In this document: piece by piece, positions 1 through 7,387 of the stretch
Layout of the letters: every line of letters starts with the position of its first letter
How positions within the stretch are numbered: position 1 is the first letter of the stretch
Assembly: GCA_005789055.1 (NCBI GenBank)
Contig: SYAA01000343.1
Location: forward strand, 1-10,506
DNA length: 10,506 nucleotides
Origin: Actinomycetota bacterium
GTDB taxonomy: Bacteria; Actinomycetota; Actinomycetes; Mycobacteriales; Mycobacteriaceae
Reading direction: 5' to 3'
Notes under the pieces: model-generated
Databases searched by the model: none
The model's input: the letters and a program-made list of their open reading frames with translations, nothing else
What the model was told of the DNA's origin: nothing
Position numbers and translations under genes: made by a program

Positions 1-3000
1 CCCCAGCAGCGGTTGGCGCTCGAACTCACCTGGGAGGCTCTTGAGGGCGCCCACATCCCCGCATCGAGTCTGCGGGGCAAAAGCGTCGGGGTGTACGTCG
101 GCAGTTCCACCAATGACTACAGCTATCTGGCGATGATGGATCCGCGGACCGCGCATCCGTACGCGATCACCGGGACCGCCAGTTCGATCATCGCCAACCG
201 GGTTTCCTACTTCTTTGACTTCCGCGGCCCGTCGGTGGCGGTCGATACGGCGTGCTCGTCATCGCTGGTGGCGGTGCATTCCGGCGTGCAGGCTCTTCGG
301 GCCGGTGAGGCCGATGTCGTTTTGGCCGGCGGGGTGAACGCCCTGGTGACCCCGGCTGTGACGCTGGGCTTCGATGAGGTCGGTGGCGTGCTGGCACCGG
401 ACGGCCGGATCAAATCGTTCTCCGCCGACGCAGACGGATATGCCCGCTCCGAAGGTGCGGGCATGCTGGTGCTCAAGCGCCTCGACGACGCCCGCCGGGA
501 CGGCGACGAGATCCTGGCCGTGATCGCCGGCAGCGCAGTCAACCATGATGGCCGTTCCAACGGACTTCTTGCGCCCAACCCCGACGCCCAAGCCGATGTG
601 CTGCGTCGGGCCTACCGCGATGCCGGAGTGAATCCGCGCACCGTGGATTACATCGAGGCGCATGGCACCGGCACGATTTTGGGTGACCCGATCGAGGCCG
701 ATGCCCTCGGTCGAGTGGTGGGCCGAGGCCGCGAGGCTGAGCAACCTGCACTGCTCGGCGCGGTCAAGTCGAACGTGGGCCATCTGGAGTCCGCCGCCGG
801 CGCGGCCAGCCTTGCCAAGGTCGCACTGGCCCTGCACCACAACAAGATTCCGGCGTCGATCAACTACGCGGGACCAAATCCGTATATCGACTTCGACGCC
901 GTACATTTGCGGGTGGTCGAAACCGCCACCGACTGGCCGCGCTACAGCGGACACGCGATCGCCGGTGTGTCGGGCTTCGGATTCGGCGGCGCCAACGCGC
1001 ATCTGGTTTTGCGCGAGGTGCTGGCCACCGATCTCATCGAACCAGAACCAGAACCCGAAGTCGCCCCCACAGCACCGGCGTCCCCGGAGGCCGAAGCCGT
1101 CTACGTCGGCGGCGTTCGGATGGATGAGTACGGCGAGTTCATCGATGAGGAAGACACCGGCGGGGACGGTGGTATCTATCAGCCGGGTGATGAAGTTGAA
1201 CCCGCGCTGCCCGGCCTCACCGACGAGGCGTGTCGACTGCTGGCCATTGCCCGGGAGGAACTAGAAGCTGCAGAGCAGCCGGTTCCTGTTGTGCCGCTTG
1301 CCGTTTCAGGGTTTCTAACATCGCGCAAAAAGGCGACCGCGGCGGTGTTGGCGGACTGGATCGACAGCCCGGCCGGTCGGGCTTCGCCGTTGGATTCGAT
1401 AGGCCGCGCGCTTTCGCGGCGCAATCACGGCCGTTCTCGCGCGGTGGTCATGGCCCACGACCACGACGAGGCCGTCAAGGGCCTCCGGGCGATCGCCGAG
1501 GGCAAAACGAGTCCGCTGGTCTACAGCGCCGACGGCCCCATCAGTAATGGACCGGTGTGGGTGCTGGCCGGCTTCGGCGCCCAGCATCGCAAAATGGGCA
1601 AGAGCCTGTATCTGCGTGACGAGGTTTTCGCCGACTGGATCAATAAGGTCGATGCCCTGGTCCAAGATGAGCTTGGATACTCGATTGTCGAACTGATCCT
1701 CGACGACTCCCAGGACTACGGCATCGAAACCACTCAGGTGACCATCTTCGCCATTCAAATCGCTCTCGGAGAACTGCTGCGTCACCACGGGGCGAAACCC
1801 GCTGCGGTGGTGGGGCAATCCCTAGGCGAGGCTGCCGCGGCGTACTTCGCCGGCGGACTTTCACTAGCCGACGCGACCCGCACTATTTGCGCGCGATCGC
1901 ATCTGATGGGCGAGGGCGAAGCCATGCTGTTCGGCGAGTACATCAGGCTGATGGCACTGGTCGAATACTCCGCCGAGGAGATCGCCGGGGTATTCACCGA
2001 CTTCCCGGATCTGGAAGTGTGCGTTTACGCCGCCCCGACCCAGACCGTCATCGGTGGCCCGCCCGAGCAGGTGGACGCCATCATCGCCCGTGCCGAGGCG
2101 GAAGGAAAGTTCGCCCGAAAGTTCGCGACCAAGGGCGCCAGTCACACCACCCAGATGGATCCGCTGCTCGGAGAGTTGGCAGCCGAACTGCAGGGCATCA
2201 CCGCGCACCCGTTGACGATCGGCTACTTCTCCACCGTGCACGAAGGCGGCTACATCCGGCCCGGCGGCGACCCGATCCACGAGGTCGACTACTGGAAGAA
2301 GGGCCTGCGGCACAGCGTCTATTTCACCCAGGGCATTGCGAACGCTGTCGACAACGGCTACACCACGTTTCTTGAGTTGGCGCCAAACCCGGTGGCCCTG
2401 ATGCAAGTCGGTCTCACCACGGCTGCGGCGGGCCTTCACGATGCCCAATTGATCGCGACCCTGGCCCGCAATTCCGATGAGGTCACCTCAGTGGTCGCGG
2501 CGATGGCGCAGCTTTACACCTTGGGCCACGACCTGGATTTCACGACGCTGTTCACCCGAGCGGTAGACCCTGACGACTATGCGGATATTCCGCCGACGCA
2601 GTTCACCCGCAAACCACATTGGCTCGCCGCCCAGTTCTCGGCCGACGGATCGGGCATCCTTCCCGGTACCCATGTCGCCATGCCGGACGGTCGCCACGTG
2701 TGGGAGTACGCGGCCCAGGGGCCAACCGATCTGGCCGCGTTGGTGAAAGCCGCTGCAGTACAGGTACTACCGGATGCCTCCTTGGCGGCCTCTGAGCAGC
2801 GTGCGGTCCCAGGTGAGGGTGCCCGGCTGGTGACCACCCTCACCCGTCACCCCGGCGGTGCCTCGGTGCAGGTACACGCTCGCATCGACGAGTCGTTCAC
2901 GTTGGTCTACGACGCCATCGTGGCCCGGTCCGGTGCGACGACGAATCTCCCCGCCGCGGTGGCCACCGGTGTTGCGGTGATCGCGCCGGTAGCCGAGCAG

Positions 3001-4701
3001 ATCCAGGCTGCGGTTGACAATGATGCCGACATCCTGCACGACACTCTCGCCGCCGGCGCCGGCGTGGGCGGCAGCCTGGGCAAGTGGTCTCCGGATTCCT
3101 CCGAGACCGTGCACGACAGATTGTCGACGATCGTGGGCAGTGCGATGGGTTATGAGCCCGAAGATCTCCCGTGGGAAGTGCCGTTGATCGAGTTGGGACT
3201 GGACTCGTTGATGGCGGTGCGCATCAAGAACCGCGTCGAGTACGACTTCGATCTGCCACCGATTCAGCTGACCGCAGTTCGCGATGCCAACCTCTACGCC
3301 GTTGAGAAGCTCATCGAATACGCGATCGAGAACCGCGAAACGGTGTCGGAGTTGCACGAACACCAGAAAACGCTCACCCCGGAGCAGATCGCTGCCGAGC
3401 AGGCGGCGATCGCATCCGGGGAACTACCGCCGGAACTGGCGGCCAAGCTTGCCGCCAAACATCCCGAACTCCAGTTGGACGCACCGCCCCCGCCGCCCCC
3501 GCCGTCAGACCCGGCCGGACCGAACGCCGTCGCCGGACCGTCGGCCCAGTCGCCGGCCGCGGTCGCCGGCAAGGCGCTGAGCCAGCAGGCGGTCGTGGAG
3601 GCCCTCGGTACCGACGTCCCGCCCCGGGAGGCAGCCGAACGCATCACCTTCGCCACCTGGGCCATCGTCACCGGCAAGTCTCCGGGTGGCATCTTCAACG
3701 AACTGCCGAAGATCAACGACGAGACCGCGGCCAAAATCGCCGAACGGCTTTCCGAACGCGCCGAGGGCACCATCACCGTCGAGCAGGTGAAAGCGGCAGC
3801 GACCATTGAGGAGTTGGCCACCGACGTCCGTGAATATCTGGAGGCCGGTGAACTCGAGGGGTTCGTCCGCACCCTGCGAGCGCCGAAAGAAGGCGTCGAT
3901 GCCGTGCCGGTGTTCGTGTTCCACCCGGCCGGTGGCTCGACGGTGGTCTACGAGCCGTTGCTCAAGCGACTGCCGCCGGACACCCCGGTCTACGGACTTG
4001 AACGGGTCGAAGGTTCCATCGAGGAACGCGCGCAGCAATACGTTCCCAAACTTCTTCAGATCGGTGGTGCGGGTCCGTTCATCCTGGCCGGCTGGTCTTT
4101 GGGCGGGGCGCTGGCTTACGCGTGTGCCGTCGGACTCAAACGTGCCGGAGCCGACGTGCGGTTCGTCGGACTGATCGACACGGTGCGGGCCGGCGAGGAA
4201 GTTCCACAGACCAAAGAGGAGATTCGCGCCCGGTGGGACCGCTACGCGTTGTTCGCGCAGCGCACCTTCAATGTGGAAATTCCGGCCATACCGTACGAAC
4301 AACTCGAGAACCTCGACGACGAGGGGCAGGTCCGGTTCGTGCTTGACGCCGTCAAGGCCAGCGGAGTGAACATCCCGGGCGGAGTCATCGAACATCAGCG
4401 GACGTCGTATCTGGACAACCGCGCACTGGACACTGCCAACATCGAGCCGTTCGACGGTCATGTGACCCTCTACATGGCGGATCGGTATCACGATGACGCA
4501 ATCATGTTTGAACCCCGCTACGGAATTCGCCAACCGGACGGCGGATGGGGCGAGTTCGCCGCCGATCTGGAAGTCGTGCCGATCGGCGGTGAGCACATCC
4601 AGGCGATCGACGAGCCGTACATTGCCAAGGTGGGCGCTCACCTCAGCGAGGCGATCAACCGCATCCAGGGCATCGAGACGCGGGAGACGCAGCCGAAGTG
4701 A
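1..4701 (+). CDS. pks13: Pks13, mycolic acid condensing polyketide synthase (5' end outside window)
   Basis: This type I PKS performs the final Claisen-type condensation of mycolic acid synthesis, joining a FadD32-activated meromycolyl chain to a carboxylated long-chain acyl unit. The frame is open from base 1 ([15 protein letters not shown]), so the gene enters from upstream; the TTG at 13 is internal. Numbering from that TTG, the KS carries Cys81 (DTACSSS), His217 (EAHGTGT) and His257 (NVGHLES). The AT (about 515-840) has Ser603 in GQSLGEA, and Arg628 sits where the family arginine binds the carboxylate. The ACP has Ser1065 (GLDSLMA). The C-terminal thioesterase has Ser1362 (GWSLGG), Asp1389 and His1528 (GGEHIQ), with the spacing of M. 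tuberculosis Pks13 (S1533/D1560/H1699, from memory). About 200 residues, which in the family include an N-terminal ACP, are missing only because the window starts here. A seven-proline linker lies at 3484-3504. The KS-AT-ACP-TE order and near-continuous similarity to Pks13 make the call firm. No frameshift is seen. Confidence 0.97.
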   Translation, partial: PQQRLALELTWEALEGAHIPASSLRGKSVGVYVGSSTNDYSYLAMMDPRTAHPYAITGTASSIIANRVSYFFDFRGPSVAVDTACSSSLVAVHSGVQALRAGEADVVLAGGVNALVTPAVTLGFDEVGGVLAPDGRIKSFSADADGYARSEGAGMLVLKRLDDARRDGDEILAVIAGSAVNHDGRSNGLLAPNPDAQADVLRRAYRDAGVNPRTVDYIEAHGTGTILGDPIEADALGRVVGRGREAEQPALLGAVKSNVGHLESAAGAASLAKVALALHHNKIPASINYAGPNPYIDFDAVHLRVVETATDWPRYSGHAIAGVSGFGFGGANAHLVLREVLATDLIEPEPEPEVAPTAPASPEAEAVYVGGVRMDEYGEFIDEEDTGGDGGIYQPGDEVEPALPGLTDEACRLLAIAREELEAAEQPVPVVPLAVSGFLTSRKKATAAVLADWIDSPAGRASPLDSIGRALSRRNHGRSRAVVMAHDHDEAVKGLRAIAEGKTSPLVYSADGPISNGPVWVLAGFGAQHRKMGKSLYLRDEVFADWINKVDALVQDELGYSIVELILDDSQDYGIETTQVTIFAIQIALGELLRHHGAKPAAVVGQSLGEAAAAYFAGGLSLADATRTICARSHLMGEGEAMLFGEYIRLMALVEYSAEEIAGVFTDFPDLEVCVYAAPTQTVIGGPPEQVDAIIARAEAEGKFARKFATKGASHTTQMDPLLGELAAELQGITAHPLTIGYFSTVHEGGYIRPGGDPIHEVDYWKKGLRHSVYFTQGIANAVDNGYTTFLELAPNPVALMQVGLTTAAAGLHDAQLIATLARNSDEVTSVVAAMAQLYTLGHDLDFTTLFTRAVDPDDYADIPPTQFTRKPHWLAAQFSADGSGILPGTHVAMPDGRHVWEYAAQGPTDLAALVKAAAVQVLPDASLAASEQRAVPGEGARLVTTLTRHPGGASVQVHARIDESFTLVYDAIVARSGATTNLPAAVATGVAVIAPVAEQIQAAVDNDADILHDTLAAGAGVGGSLGKWSPDSSETVHDRLSTIVGSAMGYEPEDLPWEVPLIELGLDSLMAVRIKNRVEYDFDLPPIQLTAVRDANLYAVEKLIEYAIENRETVSELHEHQKTLTPEQIAAEQAAIASGELPPELAAKLAAKHPELQLDAPPPPPPPSDPAGPNAVAGPSAQSPAAVAGKALSQQAVVEALGTDVPPREAAERITFATWAIVTGKSPGGIFNELPKINDETAAKIAERLSERAEGTITVEQVKAAATIEELATDVREYLEAGELEGFVRTLRAPKEGVDAVPVFVFHPAGGSTVVYEPLLKRLPPDTPVYGLERVEGSIEERAQQYVPKLLQIGGAGPFILAGWSLGGALAYACAVGLKRAGADVRFVGLIDTVRAGEEVPQTKEEIRARWDRYALFAQRTFNVEIPAIPYEQLENLDDEGQVRFVLDAVKASGVNIPGGVIEHQRTSYLDNRALDTANIEPFDGHVTLYMADRYHDDAIMFEPRYGIRQPDGGWGEFAADLEVVPIGGEHIQAIDEPYIAKVGAHLSEAINRIQGIETRETQPK

Positions 4702-6248
4702 CCGAGAAAACCACCGCCGAACTTCTGACCGAATTGCGTGAAAAGCTGGAACTGGCAGCCGAACCCGCCGGTGAGGCCGCAGCCGCCAAGCGGGATAAGC
4801 GCGGCCTTCCCAGTGCCCGGGACCGCATCCGGGAACTGCTCGATCCCGGAAGTTTCCTGGAAATCGGCGCACTGGCCCGCACGCCGGGCGACCCGAACGC
4901 GCTATTCGGCGACGGGGTTGTGACCGGGCACGGCACCATCAACGGCCGTCCGGTCGGAGTCTTCTCCCATGACCAGACGGTGTTCGGTGGCTCGGTGGGG
5001 GAGATGTTCGGCCGCAAGGTCGCCCGGTTGATGGAGTGGGTGGCCATGGTCGGTTGCCCGATCGTGGGTATCAACGATTCCGGCGGCGCCCGCATCCAGG
5101 ACGCGGTCACCTCGCTGGCCTGGTATGCCGAACTGGGCCGGCGTCACGAACTCCTCTCCGGTGTGGTGCCGCAGGTTTCGATCATCCTGGGCAAGTGCGC
5201 GGGCGGTGCGGTGTACTCCCCGATCCAGACCGACCTGGTGATCGCGGTGCGCGACCAGGGTTACATGTTCGTCACCGGGCCCGATGTGATCAAGGACGTC
5301 ACCGGTGAGGACGTCACCCTCGACGAACTCGGCGGTGCCGACTATCAGGCCAAGTACGGCAACATCCACCAGGTCGTCGACTCGGAGCAGGAGGCGTTCC
5401 AGTACACCCGGGATTTCCTGGAATTCCTACCGCCCAACACCTTTGATGACGCGCCGGTGATCAATCCCGGATTAGAACCGGAGATCACCGCGGAGGATCT
5501 CGAACTCGATCAGATCGTGCCCGATGCCGATAACGCGGCTTACGACATGCACGACGTGCTGGTGCGGATCTTCGACGACGGGGACTTTCTTGATGTGGCC
5601 GCTCAGGCCGGCAAGGCGATGATCACCGGATTCGCCCGCGTCGACGGCCGTCCGGTCGGAGTGGTGGCGAACCAGCCGATCATCATGTCCGGGGCGATCG
5701 ACAACGAGGCCTCCGACAAGGCCGCCCGTTTCGTGCGGTTTTGCGACGCGTTCAACGTGCCCCTGGTGTTCGTCGTGGACACCCCGGGCTTTCTGCCCGG
5801 TGTCGAGCAGGAGCGCAACGGCATCATCAAACGCGGCGGCAGGTTCCTCTACGCGGTTGTCGAGGCCGATGTTCCGAAAGTCACCATCACCATCCGCAAG
5901 TCCTACGGCGGGGCTTACGCGGTGATGGGATCCAAACAGTTGACCGCTGACCTCAATTTCGCCTGGCCCACCGCACGAATCGCGGTCATCGGGGCTGACG
6001 GCGCGGCCCAACTGCTGGTCAAGCGATTCCCTGATCCCACCGCGCCGGAGGTCCAGAAGATCCGGGCCGACTTCGTCGAGGGCTACAACCTCAACATGGC
6101 TATTCCGTATATCGCCGCCGAGCGCGGGTTCATCGATGCCGTGATCGAGCCGCACCAGACCCGGCTGCTACTGCGCAAGACCATGAGACTGCTGCGCGAC
6201 AAGCAGATTCAGCGTGTCGTGCGTAAGCATGGGCTGATCCCGATCTAG
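4698..6248 (+). CDS. accD4: AccD4, acyl-CoA carboxylase carboxyltransferase (beta) subunit
   Basis: AccD4 is the carboxyltransferase subunit of the long-chain acyl-CoA carboxylase (with AccA3, AccD5 and AccE5 in mycobacteria) that makes the carboxyacyl-CoA extender for Pks13. The 516-residue product is full length for the family (about 520). It shows both halves of the crotonase-like carboxyltransferase fold. The N-terminal half carries [13 protein letters not shown] (125-137) and the first oxyanion loop [11 protein letters not shown] (165-175). The C-terminal half carries [13 protein letters not shown] (360-372) and the second oxyanion loop [11 protein letters not shown] (402-412). The end, HGLIPI, is the AccD4-type terminus as I remember it, unlike AccD5 or AccD6. 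The GTG start at 4698 gives a GTGA overlap with the pks13 stop, and a GGGAG at 4682-4686 is a plausible ribosome site 11 bases upstream. Position directly after pks13 matches the conserved fadD32-pks13-accD4 order. All key motifs are intact. Confidence 0.96.
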   Translation: MTEKTTAELLTELREKLELAAEPAGEAAAAKRDKRGLPSARDRIRELLDPGSFLEIGALARTPGDPNALFGDGVVTGHGTINGRPVGVFSHDQTVFGGSVGEMFGRKVARLMEWVAMVGCPIVGINDSGGARIQDAVTSLAWYAELGRRHELLSGVVPQVSIILGKCAGGAVYSPIQTDLVIAVRDQGYMFVTGPDVIKDVTGEDVTLDELGGADYQAKYGNIHQVVDSEQEAFQYTRDFLEFLPPNTFDDAPVINPGLEPEITAEDLELDQIVPDADNAAYDMHDVLVRIFDDGDFLDVAAQAGKAMITGFARVDGRPVGVVANQPIIMSGAIDNEASDKAARFVRFCDAFNVPLVFVVDTPGFLPGVEQERNGIIKRGGRFLYAVVEADVPKVTITIRKSYGGAYAVMGSKQLTADLNFAWPTARIAVIGADGAAQLLVKRFPDPTAPEVQKIRADFVEGYNLNMAIPYIAAERGFIDAVIEPHQTRLLLRKTMRLLRDKQIQRVVRKHGLIPI

Positions 6249-6980
6249 ATGGCACCCGATCCGACGGGCCCTGCGGGGTCCCGGCTGTATATCTTTCCCC
6301 ACACCGGCGGTTCGGCCGAGTTCTACGTGCCGTTCGCCAGGGCATTCACCGCGGATACGAAATGTGTGGCTGTGCAGTATCCGGGCAAGCGGGCCGGCAA
6401 GGACTTGTCGAAGTACACCAGCATCCCGGAGATGGCCGATCGGCTTTGTTCGATGCTCAAACCCGAGGAGGCACCGACGGGCGAGGTGGCGTTCTTCGGG
6501 CACAGCATGGGAGCGCTGCTGGCCTTCGAGGTCGCCCTGCGTTTCGAGCAGGCCGGCAATCCGATCACCGCTCTGTTCGTCTCGGCGGCGGCCGCCCCCG
6601 GCCTGCTGCGTCGCATCGCCAACCTGCAGGGCTCGGACGCGCACCTGCTGAACATGATCAGCACTGTCACGGGTGTTAATCCGGAATTCCTTAATGACGA
6701 ACAGTTCGCTGCGACAATTCTGCCGACATTGCGCGGACTGAAGGCCGTGACGGGCTACGAGAGTCCCCCCGAGGCGAAGGTGTCCTGCCCGATCCACGCG
6801 ATGATGGCCGACAACGATGAATTGGGCACTGCGGAACTGATGTCGCCATGGGAGCACCGGACCACTGCGGCATTCGATCTGACCACCTTCGCCGGTGACC
6901 ATTTCTACATCAATGCGAGTTTGCCCGAGTTGGCGCACTGGGTGGAAGAGCGGATCCGGCCCCGCGCGACGCCGCGCTAA
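6249..6980 (+). CDS. tesA: TesA-like type II thioesterase
   Basis: This is a stand-alone alpha/beta-hydrolase thioesterase of the type II family that works with modular PKSs, either releasing products or clearing blocked carrier domains. The 243-residue protein begins with the family LYIFPHTGGSAE strand (13-24). It has the nucleophile elbow GHSMGA with Ser86, Asp190 in the MMADNDELG loop and His218 in AGDHFYIN. The Ser-Asp-His spacing (104 and 28) equals that remembered for M. tuberculosis TesA (S104/D208/H236), and many other stretches resemble TesA, such as VAVQYPG and LLAFEVALR. No signal peptide or membrane segment is seen, so it is likely cytoplasmic. The ATG directly follows the accD4 TAG with no gap and no convincing Shine-Dalgarno sequence, so translation is probably coupled to accD4. 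The N-terminal lead before LYIFPH is shorter than in TesA. In M. tuberculosis TesA serves DIM/PGL synthesis with PpsE; the nearby FAAL/PKS pair supports that role, but the coupling leaves an editing role for Pks13 possible. Confidence 0.88.
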   Translation: MAPDPTGPAGSRLYIFPHTGGSAEFYVPFARAFTADTKCVAVQYPGKRAGKDLSKYTSIPEMADRLCSMLKPEEAPTGEVAFFGHSMGALLAFEVALRFEQAGNPITALFVSAAAAPGLLRRIANLQGSDAHLLNMISTVTGVNPEFLNDEQFAATILPTLRGLKAVTGYESPPEAKVSCPIHAMMADNDELGTAELMSPWEHRTTAAFDLTTFAGDHFYINASLPELAHWVEERIRPRATPR

Positions 6981-6998
6981 GCTGAGATTAAGCTGAGG
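6978..6998 (-). promoter_or_regulatory. PhoP-box-like direct repeat at the tesA stop
   Basis: TAAGCTGAG occurs twice with an 11-base period, at 6978-6986 (overlapping the tesA stop codon) and 6989-6997. Read on the - strand this is CCTCAGC-TTAA-TCTCAGC, two 7-base units with a 4-base spacer. The mycobacterial PhoP consensus, from memory, is TCACAGC-N4-TCACAGC; the units match at 5 of 7 and 6 of 7 positions with exact spacing. PhoP controls several complex-lipid PKS genes in M. tuberculosis. The site lies about 190 bases upstream of the predicted -35 element. It could instead be a chance repeat near a stop codon. Confidence 0.35.
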
Positions 6999-7077
6999 GC
7001 GTAAGGTGGTGCCGGCGATTGTTTGCCGTGCAAGTATCAATTCCTGCTGATCGGGGCCTGTGCACGCGGTGAGAATT

Positions 7078-7126
7078 GGGTAAATGTCCAGCCTAAGGGT
7101 AATCGACACTGCTGGTCCGGTTACCC
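7078..7126. repeat. Cluster of GGGTAA / TTACCC motifs upstream of the promoter
   Basis: GGGTAA occurs at 7078-7083 and 7097-7102 (19-base period), and its complement TTACCC at 7121-7126, giving a direct pair plus an inverted copy within 49 bases. A further GGGTAA lies in the leader at 7328-7333. The second and third copies could form a 6-base-pair stem with an 18-base loop. The arrangement sits 60-110 bases upstream of the predicted -35 element, where an activator or repressor could bind. No known regulator is recognised, and the motif is short enough that chance is possible. Confidence 0.25.
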
Positions 7127-7186
7127 CTGGCCCTGTCGCCAGCTAACGCGTACAGTGTGCTCAAAGATCCATGAACGCGAGGAATC

Positions 7187-7215
7187 TTGCCGTCGGCAGC
7201 GGCGCGCATTAGACT
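7187..7215 (+). promoter_or_regulatory. Predicted SigA-type promoter for the FAAL-PKS operon
   Basis: A -35-like TTGCCG (7187-7192) is followed after exactly 17 bases by TAGACT (7210-7215), which fits the mycobacterial -10 pattern TANNNT. Two further -10-like hexamers follow closely, TAGACT at 7215-7220 and TAGATT at 7223-7228, so the exact start is ambiguous. The surroundings are locally AT-richer than the flanking genes. The site fits transcription of the downstream FAAL gene from around 7222, leaving a long leader. This is a motif call only. Confidence 0.5.
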
Positions 7216-7221
7216 AGACTG

Positions 7222-7387
7222 TTAGATTGGGGGAGGACCGGGAACTCATAGTGGCGTTCTCGTAGGCTCAGGTTTTTCGGTGTGAGGCCGTTTCGACTCG
7301 GCCCGAAATCGCGATCGGCCGCCCTCCGGGTAAAGCCCCGGATACCCCACTCGGCCGTCCGCACCATAAGCGAAGAGGTATACCCGT
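7222..7387 (+). other. Predicted 5' leader of the FAAL gene, with a possible minimal uORF
   Basis: If transcription starts near 7222, the leader is about 165 bases. A strong purine-rich GGGGGAGG (7229-7236) looks like a ribosome-binding site but precedes only a GTG-initiated four-codon frame (GTG 7251 to TAG 7263-7265). The 14-base gap is rather long for efficient initiation. Further on, short inverted repeats could form local stems: GGCCG 7286-7290 with CGGCC 7299-7303, and CCGGG 7326-7330 with CCCGG 7337-7341. No known riboswitch class is recognised. Confidence 0.3.
7373..7378 (+). promoter_or_regulatory. Ribosome-binding site of the FAAL gene
   Basis: AAGAGG lies 9 bases upstream of the ATG at 7388. 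It fixes the start: an in-frame TAA at 7367-7369 leaves no alternative ATG, GTG or TTG between it and the ATG. The last two bases of the site lie in the palindrome GGTATACC (7377-7384). Confidence 0.65.

Larger units (their letters stand above)
6981..7387. other. Intergenic region between tesA and the FAAL gene
   Basis: This 407-base stretch is the only sizeable gap in the window. No credible protein-coding gene is seen. It holds, in order: a direct repeat resembling a PhoP box touching the tesA stop, three copies of GGGTAA/TTACCC, a candidate promoter, and a leader of about 165 bases. No strong hairpin followed by a T-run is visible after tesA, so an intrinsic terminator cannot be called; termination could be Rho-dependent or read-through could occur. 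In M. tuberculosis the equivalent interval between tesA and fadD26 carries the small gene Rv2929 (from memory); nothing I would call its counterpart is present here. No tRNA, insertion-sequence end or attachment-site-like repeat was noticed. Confidence 0.7.

Noticed and set aside
13..15. TTG as the start codon of the first gene
   Set aside because: The frame is open to base 1 and the preceding residues (PQQR) continue the conserved ketosynthase, so the true start lies upstream of the window.
3505..4872. Long - strand open frame of 455 codons
   Set aside because: It lies antisense to the conserved ACP-thioesterase part of pks13 and the accD4 start, shows no recognisable domain, and long antisense frames are common in GC-rich DNA.
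6981..7020. Intrinsic terminator after tesA
   Set aside because: No stable GC-rich hairpin followed by a T-run is visible; the repeated GCTGAG units are direct, not inverted.
6168..7109. - strand open frame of 313 codons across tesA
   Set aside because: It is antisense to a gene with an intact catalytic triad, and its sequence is arginine-rich without any recognisable family.
7023..7217. 64-codon + strand frame in the intergenic region, a possible Rv2929 counterpart
   Set aside because: It has a TTG start without a ribosome site, overlaps the predicted -35 and -10 elements, and its composition is unlike a normal protein. I see no similarity to support it.
7286..7341. Known riboswitch or structured RNA in the leader
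   Set aside because: The stems are only 5 base pairs, and no conserved riboswitch core is recognisable.
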